DNA from: Chlorokybus atmophyticus
Lineage: Eukaryota > Streptophyta > Chlorokybophyceae > Chlorokybales > Chlorokybaceae
Length of the DNA stretch: 64,000 nucleotides
NCBI GenBank assembly: GCA_009103225.1
Contig: RHPI01000401.1
Location: forward strand, 184,300 to 248,299
Direction: 5' to 3'
The translations under genes were made by a program, and so were the position numbers. How positions within the stretch are numbered: the stretch's first letter is position 1; each line of letters starts with the position of its first letter. Below, piece by piece: positions 36,494 through 47,809 of this stretch. The notes beneath the pieces are model-generated. The model did no database searches. It was not told the origin of the DNA and saw only the letters and a program-made list of their open reading frames with translations.

Positions 36494-37135
36494 TGTAACG
36501 ATGCTCGTGCTCACATACACAGCACACAAGTCATACAACACATGTGTGCAGCTGAGCACAATCTTCACACCGGAACCTTGCCTTCACTCGCGCACGCACG
36601 CACGCGTCGAGCGCGCCCACGCACACGAACACTACTACTTCTCACGCCAAGCAAGAACGCAGCAGTGTGCCTTGGACCACAACTCCCTCAAGCATGCACC
36701 AGCATACTCACAGCAGAGAGCAGAAAACAAAGTTGGTTGCATTACACAGGGTTTTTCTATTTATACAAGCACTAGGAAGAAATAGCCTAATTAACAGGCA
36801 TTTCATTATTCACTACCAAATCTAAAGGCAGGTCCAAGTGCAGGCTCCCCGCCACGCGCGTTGGGCCTTCGGCGGCTGTGTGACTGTGCACTCCGCGTCA
36901 CCTGGCACTGCACAGCGCGTGTCCAGTCAGCGGCTGTGTCACAACCGCGTGGCAGGTGGGTCACATCGCCGAATTAGCTGCTGCCGAGCAGGTCGCAGGC
37001 GAGTCGCGCGCGGCAGCAAGGGCAGGCGCCACATGGGCTTAATAAAGCTCATAAAAGCCCTCATCAAGCCAGCAAAAAAGGCAAAATAAGTACTTTATGT
37101 ACAATAAAATACAAAAAATGCCCCAGGCTGTTACA
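36494..37135 (-). repeat. Gypsy element 5' LTR (642 bp)
   Basis: Right copy on the map, same length as the left LTR. Differences include accgg for actgg near 36571, and catcgcc for cgtcgcc near 36965. The inner flank is the tRNA-iMet-like primer site. Confidence 0.93.
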
Positions 37136-37147
37136 CCCCTTCCCCCN
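37136..37147. other. Assembly gap scar (N) at the gypsy right junction
   Basis: After the right LTR the bases CCCCTTCCCCC repeat exactly what follows the left LTR inside the element (its polypurine tract), then comes a single N. The true flank should be the interrupted TRIM LTR. This looks like mis-joined repeat sequence. Confidence 0.7.
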
Positions 37148-37585
37148 ATTTACCCCAATTCGTGACATTCCTCCCCAATTTAACCCATAAGTTCCATAAT
37201 CCAATGAGGCACTAGCCCACGTCGCCGTGTTTGCGACCGTAGCACGATCGGTCTGCTCGCGGCCTGTTGGATCCGGCCTACGAATGGTCTTGACCGACCG
37301 AACGGCCATTCTCACCACGCGACCTGCCATTGGGCCGCGACCGCTTACGCGGCGTTAAGTTGAACTGGCTCGGCGCGCAGGTTGTAATCCCGCGCCCAAC
37401 CTAGGGCAAGCCGCCCCAAATGTTTTGTTTTTTGGCCTTGGATCTGCCTCAGTTCCCTACGGGAATTAAACCTGAGACGTCAAGCTCCGTTACCATTGTA
37501 ACAATTGGGGCCCGACCACTAGGCTATGGTAGTAAAAGACACTACCATGAGTGAGGTTTGTCACAATCTATCCCAATTCGTGGCA

Positions 37586-39467
37586 GGAAGGGCTGCTTGC
37601 GTCCACACAGCATGAATTGCAATGCACGTTATTGCAATACATTCAACGACTGCATCAGGTAGTCTTAATGGGTTTAACCGTGACACCACACGTCACTCAG
37701 ACTGAGGCATACTGCACGGTGCCATAACGAGTGGTACTTTACGGATTGTACACAAAGGATACGGCCGGAGCATAGCCACCCAGCATTGCTTTCAGCTGAA
37801 AGCATTGCTTGTCATGGACTAGCACGCAAATTGGATGTAGCATGACACTCTGGCAACCAACTAGAGTTGCATGCTGCTGCTGCTGCCTGCTCGGTCGTGC
37901 ATTGCTGATGCTTTCATGGCTGCTTAGCAAGCTTGCAAAGACGGCAAGATTGTGATGAAACATGTCGTTGAGTGACCTCCATGGAAGACGGCCTGTGCAA
38001 GGCTTTCTGAAGGTTGATCATGCAGATGGTCTGGTAGTTAGCACCTCCGCATATCCCCCCTAATTGTGCAGTTACCGTTGTTGACTGTCTGTTCAATTTA
38101 TGCGGGTTCCACACGTAATGGATAAGCCTATGCCAAGACGCTTCAAGCCAAGTTGGTGAGTGCATCGAGGAGTTGCAGAAGGCCCTTCGGGATACGACAT
38201 GTCTGGTGGCAGCCTGACTTACTTTACAGTCTGCATCATGTTGCACCGCAGTGATGGATTGTCCCCTCTACGATACACATTGCACCTTGCGTCTCTGAAC
38301 CTAGCATTACGAGCCATGGAGTTGGCAATGGCACAGCAGTTGGAACCTCCCAAACTCGCTCGCAGCTGTAAGCTCCCACTGCCATGTTCAATTGCAACTT
38401 GTTGTGCACACAAGGAAGTTTCTGAGTTAACAAGTGCATTGATGTATGGCTCTGCAAGCAAGTCGTAAACGGTCAGCCAGTCGCGCAACTGGCATTGCCA
38501 TGCACAATTAAGCCCCGCTGAAAGTGCCATAATGCCCCATTTGCAAGATCTGCCACGGGTTTACGCCCTTAGGTATTACAATCGTTAACTTTATTATAAA
38601 TATATATTATAGTGCTGATGCTTGAGATTGACTGCTTGATTGGCACTAGGAGTGTTACTTGTGTTGAGGTCTGGCAACATGGGCTGATATGCTCAACTGC
38701 AGCACACATCAACTATGTTCACACATTCCTGGCTCTTGCACCAACATTTGTGCTGCGCATGGGCAATGATGCCGCGGTGGAGGTAAAAGCACTCAAAGCT
38801 GCAGCAGCATCACTACGTACTATAGCTGCCAACATGGTGGTCTGTTTATGCGCTATGATGTAGAAGTGGATGCGGAGTTACTCAATTGGAGCTACGAGAA
38901 AAATTGCAAAGCTAGTGGTGGCCAATTGTCAAGCAATGCTAAAAATGTCCACTTGGCGCGTCGTAGCACCAAGCTTAAGCGCATATATCAACATTAAGAT
39001 AAGCACCTTGACGTTAAATGGTCTGCTGCAAATTATCTAGGTAGGTGCTTTAATACGTTTCACGCAGCATCGTTGTTATAACATGATTACATTCTTGTTG
39101 ATGTTAATTGTATTGCACGCTGCCTTGTGCTAATGTCAATGCAGGGCCAAGCCCTTGCAATCAGGACCAGTCATTATGACTTCATTGAGCAAATGGCACG
39201 AACGGATGCACATGCAGCATGCGACATACCAGCTGCGTCAACATAAGTTACACTGCCCGAAGATACGGATTTATATAAGCTGATGTGCAATGATTCCACT
39301 GCAAGGTGCGGCCGGTTGTGAAGTTAGAACCTTGCAACGCCAGCGCGGCCAGCGACAAGAGCTCGAACGACGCCGTTACCGAAATGTGTGGAGATAACAA
39401 TCTTAGAGAACAATTGTGCTTACAGTAATTGATACAACTAATCTATGCACGTTGATGTGACTCAACT
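37586..39467. other. Unassigned region between TRIM and tRNA-Leu
   Basis: No gene is recognised. A few short frames look faintly coding, for example a minus-strand stretch at about 38219-38530 and a plus stretch at 38735-38863 (FVLRMGNDAAVEVKALKAAA), but none could be tied to a family. It may continue the decayed locus to the left of the TRIM. Confidence 0.35.
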
Positions 39468-39550
39468 GCCGAGATGGCCGAGCGGTCTAAGGCGCCACGC
39501 TCAAGACGTGGTCCACAATGTGGGCGTGGGTTCGAACCCCACTCTCGGCA
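39468..39550 (+). tRNA. trnL-CAA: tRNA-Leu (anticodon CAA)
   Basis: An 83-nt gene with a 7-bp acceptor stem (GCCGAGA pairing with TCTCGGC), A-box region TGGCCGAGCGG, anticodon arm CCACG-CTCAAGA-CGTGG giving anticodon CAA, a long class II variable arm and a T arm with GGGTTCGAACCCC. The discriminator base is A. There is no intron. The CCA end is not encoded. No clear T-run terminator is seen immediately downstream. Confidence 0.96.
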
Positions 39551-39553
39551 AAA

Positions 39554-39740
39554 GTTGTTCCGACATTTAGCACCGCGATTTGTGGGCTCTTTGCCCTGCA
39601 CGCCTGGGTGGAACAATCTTGCAAACGTCTTACCGCGCGGAATGCCGACGTTGTTCCGACATTTGACACCGCGATCTGCGGGCTCTTGCCCTGCACGCCT
39701 GGGTGGAACAATCTTGCAAACACCTTACCGCGCGGAATGT
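39554..39740 (+). repeat. Tandem 96-bp repeat directly after tRNA-Leu
   Basis: Unit 1 spans 39554-39649 and unit 2 begins at 39650, both starting GTTGTTCCGACATTT and containing CCTGCACGCCTGGGTGGAAC. The second copy decays after GCGCGGAATG. The array begins four bases after the tRNA. Confidence 0.88.
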
Positions 39741-42430
39741 TACGGAAGTGTTTTTGCCGACATCGCTATTGTTTCGGCCTACGGGCTTGGCTGTATTGTG
39801 TTGTGGCAAATGACGCCTAGGGTAATCCTAACCCTACTGCTGGTAGGCTACCAGTTAACTTGTCTATTCGTATACCCATATGTCAAATATAAATAAGACA
39901 TGAGCGAGAACTATCAAATGCATGTATGCGCATAACGCAATGCGCATGTGCATTGCGATGCACTCGTTATATATAAGCTTGATCATGAGTAGTTGCAAAA
40001 TTATATCATAAAGCGTTAAGACATGACTTTTTGATCATTATGTGATCGATTGATCAACACAAAGCATGTTTGCCTTGAAGTTGGTATGTTTGCTGATATT
40101 ATATTGTCACGCAAACAAGCAAGCAACGTTTTTGATTGCTTTATTGTTTTATTATTAAATTCAAATATAATTGCTATATCCCACCTCTACCTATCGCACT
40201 ACGCACAAACAATCAATTACGCTGAAAAGCGTAAGCGTATACTTGAGACATGCGCATGCCGCTATGTTTATACATATGGCACTTCTTAAGTTGTTGAATC
40301 CTTTATGTCTCACCGAACAGTACATAGCAACTCTTTGTGAGATAATTTTACTGTTTCGACTACCAACGCTGACCAGATTTTCAACACGTAACACGTGATG
40401 AATTTCGTAAGCATCATGTGTAGCATCATTATACAGCTTGTGTGTTGCATATATAAGATATACTATCACACTTACCACCTTACTTCCTGGTGGGTGTCAA
40501 TAGCTTCATGCATAGACACAACAACTTCTGATGACGATTGATATCTCAATTAATCCTCTAGTGTTCACGTTGCAACAAGAGTGGAAGTAGAGCCTCTTCA
40601 ACTTTCCGCAAGCCACCCCACACACAAGGGGTTCTTATTATTTTTAGGATGTTCGCCATGATTAAATAGGTAGTACTTCTTTTATCTTTTAGCAAACCGC
40701 TTTCCGCAGCAGATTATACGCAACGGTTGTTGACTAGGTTTGATATGACAAACAATTGTGTCATTCCAATCTCACATAACATATCATAGCTCAATAGCTT
40801 AATGACTTTATATTGTTGATACTCTTTTAGTTGTTGATGAACTGCATTTTTAAAATGAAGACACGCATGTTTCATGCAACCGTTGTTTGCAAGTCTTCAG
40901 CAACCGATAATTGATTGCGCCTTATAGGTGCAGTATAAACACATCACTTTTTTACCCAACGCTGCACTCGGTCCTCAGACACATTGTACTCGAGCACCCG
41001 CATGTGCTTTATCGTATCCATACGAGAATACATAATAACAACTTAATACAATTCGAGTCGTGCAACTATATGACTCTAATGCAACATATTGCTACATTCT
41101 TGTGCATATGCATGCAATGTGTCAACATGCTTGCATTCACCCCAGCTTTGAAGGTCACCCATGGCATGAGTAATTATAGGAATGGTGTCGTCAATTGCAG
41201 TACAGCTGTCACAACGGTGACCCTCGACACCCACTTCTCTCTCACACTGCATAATGCACCAGAGATTGTCCTGTTGGAGCCCAAACTCAACCCGCTTTTA
41301 AACTGCCAGCAACACGCTCCGCCAACCGGGACCTAGACCCTATGTTGGCGGGTCGCGCAAACAGCCAACTCCCAGCGATGGCCTCGACCACTTTCAACGC
41401 AGTCCCCATGGCGGCCGGCCGTGTTGACAGCCTACCAGGCGAAGCTCGCAGCAAGCGTCGGCAGTGAGTTGCAAGTAGACGGACTGGAGCAGATGTGGCG
41501 GTGGCACCGCCCGAGTCTAACCACGTTAGCCCACCTTGGAGCCAATGAGCGCCCGTGGCTCAGAAAAGCCAAGCCCCGCACTACAAGTAGATCAGTGATA
41601 GTTGTATACGTGCTGTGAGTGGATCGACTATTCCGACAAATGGTTGTTTACCCTCGGACTTGCCTTTGCTCGTACATTTGTAAGTGTACACTCTTTGCTC
41701 TCATGCTTGTGGCCATCGCATTTGCAACCTGCACACTGCATCAGTCTTACACTACTGTAGTGCTTGCTCGCATCTCACTCAGTGTTCATGTGTGATCGTG
41801 CTTGCTCGCACTTGCACACTTGGTGCTTGTAGTGTGTGATCTCGTCTCACTTAGCTACACATCCCCTCACACGTACACTGCACAACTGCTTTGTGCATAT
41901 TCGCAGCGTTATGACTCAAAAGCTTGCTGACTTGCAACTCACTCCACAGCGCTTAGTCAGTGCTTTGGTTGTGTGCACTCGCCTTTGCCTTGTTTGCGCG
42001 CGGTGTGCATGCCTCACAACAGTCTAGGTTTCAATTGGGGAGCACGCAAAGCAACGTCGTTCAAAGGCTTGAGGCGGGCTGAGTCTGCTACATTTCTAGC
42101 AGATGTCGCCCCAGATTCTTCTTTCTCTCCAAAAGCTGACGCAGGGTGTCGATAACCCACACAGGGCGCCCTACGCGCTGACTGTGGCGCCAAGGGTGGT
42201 CTTGCGTCCTGCACGGAAGACCACTCCCTCTCAGACAGAGGTTACGAACACTAGAAGCAGTGTGTCAGGTACTACTACCACCACCACTGCGCCCTTTATT
42301 GCACCAACGGTGCTGGCCGAGACACTTGCGGATTACGCTATAAGGTGCAAAGCAACTGTTACCACCTACGCCCTAGTATTGACGACGGCTGTTAACACCA
42401 CCGCCCCTCCAGCAGCACGTTAGCCACTAG
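39741..42430. other. AT-rich and unassigned region
   Basis: 39.9-41.1 kb is AT-rich like the 3-5.4 kb tract and has no recognisable gene. A telomere-like CCTAACCCTA occurs at about 39827-39836. The stretch from about 41.3 kb to 42.4 kb may include the 5' LTR and leader of the decayed gypsy element whose gag begins near 42471, but no second LTR copy is present to define it. Confidence 0.4.
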
Positions 42431-42470
42431 TTGCTAAACACCTGTCTGCTATAGCATCACCGATGTAACC

Positions 42471-43409
42471 ATGAGAAGATCTCATCACGCATTTGAACCA
42501 TCGCTTCGGGCCTACACAGCCGAGAAGGCACATGAGCTCATTCAGCTTAGACAGAAGCACAGAGAAACTCCCGTGCGATTCTACAAGCGTGCTGTCAGGC
42601 TGGTCGACGAGACCACCTTGGGCGGAATGCCCCCTATCGATGTCCAGCACTTGGCCATCGTGTATGTGGAGAATCTCGAGGAGAACTTCCGCAAGAACGT
42701 GAAGACTGATTGGCCGGCACACCCGGCTACGCTTACTTTGGCAAGCATACACCAGCACCATACATTGGCAAGAAGAGATAGTGCAGGAGCAAGCAGCCTT
42801 GGAGATAAGTGGCCTGGCACACCAGAGCAGCAGCACCATTTCAGCCGCGACCTTTGCCAGCCCAGGAACTCTTGCGCTGCCCACGCCGTCATACACATGG
42901 AAGACAACCCCCACCTGACCTGTCACAAGTGCAGCAAGGAAGGTCACTTCATCAGACAGAGCCCAATGCAACGAGCTAAACACCACTGCAACCAATGTGG
43001 CATGGACGGGCACCTGGAAGTGGTGTGCTACACGCTGCATCTTGAGCTTAGGAAAGCTCTAAAAACAAATCCCTCATCGGCTAGTGCTGGTGCCAACAAT
43101 GGCAACAACATCGAAAACGGCTACCAAAACAGCAATGACAAGTGGGGAAAGGGGAAGGAGAAGGCGACCCAAGTTTGCAACAATAAGCATAAAAGCAAAG
43201 CTGTTGAGGTGGCCTCCGTTGCCCGGGGGTTGCCCGACTTGCAAAACGAGAAGGACATTCTCCTTGCTCAGATCGAGGAGCCTCCCATTGGCAAGGATGA
43301 ACTCGATGATCTTTTCAATTTTAAAAATCACAGCTGCTTGCTTTGCTCAGTCATGGAGGTTTATGAAAACCACCTCCCGATGCGGCCGTGGAACAACCCC
43401 ACCGCGTGA
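42471..43409 (+). pseudogene. gag: Gag of a decayed Ty3/gypsy-like element
   Basis: 312-aa frame with a gag-like helical part (AYTAEKAHELIQLRQKHRET, then YVENLEENFRKNV) and two cysteine-rich knuckles in the middle: CHKCSKEGHFIRQS, which lacks its final Cys, and CNQCGMDGHLEVVC, which is complete. Downstream frames to 46030 are short and broken. The matching reverse transcriptase lies beyond the CACTA insertion at 62.8-63.9 kb, so this gag belongs to the host element that the DNA transposon split. Confidence 0.7.
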
Positions 43410-46030
43410 CCAATCACGGTCACCTCCTGCTGAGCAACAACGAGACGGATCACCAGCGGTAAATTCAGCAGCTCCCTCACCACCATGGCGAGCAGAGTTG
43501 CTGCAACAAGGCGTAGTGGACAATGCACATCGCTGGGCACTCATGCGGGCACGGTGGCAAGTGTGAACAAGAGTGTACAGGCTAACCTCTGGATGCATGG
43601 CTAAGCAATCACCCGAGCTGCCTTGGACTTATGAACAGCTGCCTGGCCACACGCTCACCTTTGCGCTCGAGTTGGCGCGTGCCTACTTTAACATTTCCCT
43701 CGCCCCAGCAGAGGAAGCGTCGCTTCGAACCTGGATCACCGTTCACCTGACCTTACTGGTGCGATGTGATCGCGAAAGAACGACCGCCTGCGAACACTAC
43801 TACAATCCTCTTGTACGCAATCTCTTAGGGCAGATGCCCAACCACCTGCCTCCCTTCACCAGCCAACGCACTCAACTGGATGCTCTCTCTGACCGACAAT
43901 ACGGAACTTGGACAGCGGACTGCGCCCAAAATAAACCGGTCACGAAGGCTAATGCAGCTTCGGCTGGCACTAGCATGGTCGAGCACCACATGGCCTTCCA
44001 CCTCTCCATTACTAAAACCGTTGCGACCACTTCATCTCAGCATTAGATACCTCGCCCTCACTCAGAAGGAGGTCGTTGCATAGTGTCGGTGGGAAGCCAC
44101 CGTCGCTCGCTATAAAGAGCTCTGGCCGACTTCGCTTGGAGAGCACCGCCGCGATGCTGCTGGTTACCGAGTGCCTGACGCTAACATGCGTAATCGGAGG
44201 TTTTGTCGCCGGCTGCAGCACCAACTCCATGAAGCCCCTTGGCTAAACGTGTGGCCTTCGCCCGAGAACGTGGAGCGCTGGACACTTTGGGTACTAGCAA
44301 TCCAACGTGACCTTTCCTTTGAAGGGACTGGGACGCCGTCTTGCCTGACAACGATGAGGCTGGGCTCACGTATCTTGACAATGCACGTATACCGGAACCG
44401 GCGCAACAAGTCCACCTCATTTTTGAAGGTGCTCCGCTCACCGCTTTGCTGCAACGACGGCTCGACCACCTTACAGACGCAAAGGATCGAACCATCCGAG
44501 AAGTGCTCGAGGGTATACATGTTCGGCAGAACCGAACGTACGAACCCCTAAGACGTCTTCACAGGCTAGCGCAGCATTGGCTCATTACATTAGCCAACCG
44601 TGGGACGCTGGTATACGAGCTCATGGTTAGCTAACTACTAAACGTTCGACCACGCATGGACTTCACCACCGCTGAAGCAGGATCCGAACCCTCGTGCACA
44701 GGCGCGTGCCACGGACCAACACCCTGCAGCGCTGTTGCCACCTTCTCCACCTCGACCCCCCATGGTGGTCACCAACATATCCCTACCAAATGACGCCACG
44801 CGGCTTCAGCAAGTTGTAGGTAACACGCCCACCAACGCCACTGAGCTCAACGCCTACGTGCAACAGATGCGTCACCTAGAGGCCGTGTGACGCGCTGTCT
44901 ATGACGGCACAACCACCCCTTTGCACTATGCGCGCGAGCGCGCTCGCTCTCGCGCTGGCATCATGCTCCATCGTTCGAGTCAACTACAAGGTGGCCACCC
45001 CAAGCGCTTCCATGGTGAAGCCTCTTAAGTGGCAGCACCTGAGCGCGGCTTTGCACACGAGGCCGCACGTCCATCCACTGCTGAACAAGCCACTCCAGCA
45101 TATAGCGCCGATGCCGCGCAAAACCGGCAATCAACCATGGCTTACTTGCCCGATGAGAGCCCTGTAACGCGACAAGAGGAGGACTTTCATGAGGCACTCT
45201 TGCTCGCTACCTAAGTTGCGCATCGCCGGCAACATGAGGCCACAGCCATCCGACTGTGTCGCCGCTGCTTTCACCTGGTCCACATAAAAGCGCCGTCTTC
45301 AGCGCGAGCTCTGGCTGTCCCGGCAGAGCTAGCTACTGCAAGGTGCTGCTCCTCGCACCGTTCAAGAGCGCGACGATCAGCGCACGCTTCTTGGCACGCT
45401 CACTCCTCGCATGGGAAATACAATACAGGGATCATCAGCACACCGAGACTGCATCCCCTCCGCATAAAGTTGTCCACAAGGGCAACACCACTTGCCGCAC
45501 GACCCCGGCCATTTTTGAGTACGACGCCCAAGCAAACCGATCAAAATCTCATGGAAGTCCGCACTCGTCTTTCCGATCTTCACGGGCAATTGGCCCATCG
45601 GGAGGGACCTTGAACAACTTGGTAGCGCTGGGCCGCAGTACCCTACAAATTGAACTGCGGGATCTCCTTCTCTGGCTCGCTACCCGCAACCACTCTCTTA
45701 ACCCACAACTAATTATCAGCCCCGCCTCTTACATCAATGACCTCGTGATTGTCAGGCTACCTCTCCTTCTGAACAAAGCCGAAAGCTGAACTACTGAGAG
45801 GCTCTACCCCCCACCATAGAAGCCTACGCACGTACCACTGCTACACAGCGGCACATCGCGGACCAATTTTGCCTCTTCCATTGACAGAGTAGACGCAATG
45901 ATTACCATCTGCGCAATGCTTCGCGGCAGCATGTGAACAGCATGTTAAAGATCTCTCCACGGTTCACTTGTCATTGCAATGTTGCCACCAGGGCCTCATT
46001 GTGTTGAAACTGTTCGATGGCGTTCACAAA
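43410..46030 (+). pseudogene. Degenerate internal region of the decayed gypsy element
   Basis: Several short plus-strand frames (43573-44046, 44171-44551, 45256-45789) follow the gag in broken succession. No protease or polymerase motif was found in this part. It lies between the gag and RT blocks of the same element, so I assign it by position only. Confidence 0.45.
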
Positions 46031-46068
46031 CACATGGCGCCTGCAGTGCGTGCCGTTCACGGCACAAG
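46031..46068 (+). repeat. CACTA left terminal inverted repeat
   Basis: Starts CACATGGCGCCTGCAG. It pairs with 62418-62455 over 38 bp, with six mismatched bases in the middle. Confidence 0.82.
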
Positions 46069-46470
46069 CAGTCAACTTCTTCGGCGCAGACGGCACAACC
46101 AGGCTGTGCCGTCGGGACTTCCTGGTAAAAAAAGCCGTCCGCGGTCGGTACGCAGACTGCAGTCTTGTGCCGGCGTCGGCGCCTTTGCTCCCTTGTGCCA
46201 TTGACGGCACAAGACAGTCCAAGCTGAAGTCGGCACAACAGAGCTGGTGCCGTGATCGGTACAAGGTTCCACATCCCGATCACGGCACGAGACTAGCGAT
46301 CCGTTAACGGTTCGTCAATCATTGTGCCGCTACCGGTGCAGAAAACTTATGCCGAGAGCGGCACAGTAGACTTGTACCGTAGCAAAGCAGCAGCCTTCTC
46401 TCCTCCTGCGCTGTAACCGGCAGCGGATTACATCAGTGGCTTGTGCCGAGAACGGCACAACACCCTCGTA
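46040..46470 (+). repeat. CACTA left subterminal repeats
   Basis: At least eight copies of GTGCCG or CGGCAC, often as short palindromes such as GTGCCGTTCACGGCAC. In CACTA elements subterminal motifs of this sort are the binding sites of the element's second protein. Here the BED-like protein is the obvious candidate binder (inference). Confidence 0.75.
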
Positions 46471-47393
46471 CCGACCAGCAGCCTTGGAGCTGAGCTGAGC
46501 TGGGTCGGAGCGGATGCTGAGCTGCATGCTTGGAGGAAGAGAAGGAGGCGGCGGCGCAGCTGCTGCTGCTGGTTTACTTGGAGAAGCCAGTGGCGTGAGC
46601 TACTGCTGCTGCTGCTGAGCTGCTTATGAGAAGAAGCTGCTTCTGCCAAGAAGCAGATCTGGCAAAAATTGCACATCAGCTGGAGCTGGAGCTGAGCTGC
46701 GGCAGGTTGGATGAAGCTGTCTGGATTCGTGGGTTCTCGAGAACAGTGAACTGAGCTGCTGCTGCGGAGCGGAGCTATTGCTGCTGCAAAGCGAAAGTGC
46801 TGCTCCTGCGGAGCAAAACTGCTGCTGCTGCGGAGCGGAGCTGCTGCTGCGGCGGAGCGGAGCTGCTGACAAGCTGCTGGGGAGAAGGAGTTATTTCTGC
46901 TCACGAGCTCTTGCTGGTAAGGCCTATGCTAGCTTGTTATTGTTGCTTGGTTTGCTCTGTCAGTGAGGCTTGGTCGAGAGTGTCTCCTTACAGTCTGTTA
47001 GCTTGCTGCTGGGCGTCTTGCATTCAGTCTCACTTGTTCAAGGTGAATGCTTGTAGTTGCTCCGTTTTCGTTTGCTAAATCCAAGATATCAGTTTCCGCT
47101 GCTGCCAATTATTAGCCCCCAAGTTGTCCGTCATATGCTGTCACTGTTAGCAGTATTCAAGTCCGACTTACACGCTATCATCTGCAGCCATGGCAGGACG
47201 CATTGTTCAACAGTCTGCTGTTCTGCGCGAGCGTGAGCAGTTTGATGAAACGCTTGCACTAATCAAGCATGCTGGTGGGAAGCCACGCAAAGCCAGTGTA
47301 CGTGCTAAACGGTCACTGCTTAAAGAGATGAGGGCCGCCCAGCAAGCGCGTCCAACAAACATCAGCCCGCACCTCACTGAAGGAGGAGGTGAC

Positions 47394-47809
47394 TGTTGAG
47401 ATCCGGACTAGCCCACTCGGCTAGCCTCGCGCGAGGCTTGCCGAGTGGGCTAGTCCGGATCTCAACAAAAGGTGCTGCCCTAGCGACCTGAGTTCAAGTC
47501 CCACCGGACGCACTGCAACATGGCAGTGAGAGAGAGCCCGATTTTTGGCACTGCTCCATAATTCGGCGCGGCAAGTGAAGCCGCCGCAGTAGCTCGCGCG
47601 CTCGTTGTAAGACAGCCAGGGACGGAGGCTACCGCGCGCCAAGCACGCCTAGGGACAGGCCGCTGCTTGACGCGGGGGGAGGTGAATTGAACAATAAAAG
47701 GCCTTAAAACGGCCGGGTCGCAGGGCCCCACCTTTTGTTGAGATCCGGACTAGCCCACTCGGCAAGCCTCGCGCGAGGCTAGCCGAGTGGGCTAGTCCGG
47801 ATCTCAACA
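47394..47809. mobile_element. 416-bp non-autonomous element with hairpin terminal inverted repeats
   Basis: Each end (47394-47467 and 47736-47809) is a 74-bp near-perfect palindrome starting TGTTGAGATCCGGACTAGCC and ending CTCAACA. The right copy is the exact reverse complement of the left, and the pairing extends into AAAGGTG and CACCTTT inside. GTGAC flanks both sides (47389-47393 and 47810-47814). The 268-bp interior is non-coding and holds a tRNA B-box-like GAGTTCAAGTCCCACC. Removing the element plus one GTGAC restores the transposase frame, which proves it inserted into that gene. The superfamily is not clear. Confidence 0.88.

Larger units (their letters stand above)
31015..37135 (-). 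mobile_element. Ty3/gypsy LTR retrotransposon with chromodomain integrase
   Basis: Two 642-bp LTRs (31015-31656 and 36494-37135) bound the element, each beginning TGTAAC and ending GTTACA. Only about six substitutions were seen between them (about 99% identical), so the insertion is young. On the minus strand the primer binding site next to the right LTR reads TGGTATCGGAGCC, one base from the classic tRNA-iMet site. A purine-rich tract (minus strand) adjoins the left LTR at about 31657-31675. Order on the minus strand is LTR, gag, PR-RT-RNase H, integrase-chromodomain, LTR. The target duplication cannot be read because the right junction carries a gap base. Confidence 0.93.
30941..37585 (-). 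mobile_element. TRIM-like miniature LTR retrotransposon, split by a Ty3/gypsy insertion
   Basis: A short repeat starting TGTAACAATTGGGGCCCGAC occurs at 30941 and at 37497. The right copy spans 37497-37585 (89 bp) and ends TTCGTGGCA. The left copy is interrupted by the gypsy element after about 31014 and seems to resume at 37148-37167 (ending TTCGTGACA). GGAAG lies directly before the left copy (30936-30940) and directly after the right copy (37586-37590), a 5-bp target duplication. The internal part is only about 330 bp (37168-37496) and non-coding. Next to the right LTR, on the minus strand, is TGGTAACGGAGC, which resembles the tRNA-iMet primer site, and a B-box-like GGTTTAATTCC. These features fit a TRIM transcribed on the minus strand. 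Confidence 0.75.

Noticed and set aside
47394-47809. Hairpin element read as a miniature LTR retrotransposon with 74-bp LTRs
   Set aside because: The right copy is exactly the reverse complement of the left rather than a direct copy, and the pairing extends into AAAGGTG/CACCTTT, so the ends are inverted repeats.
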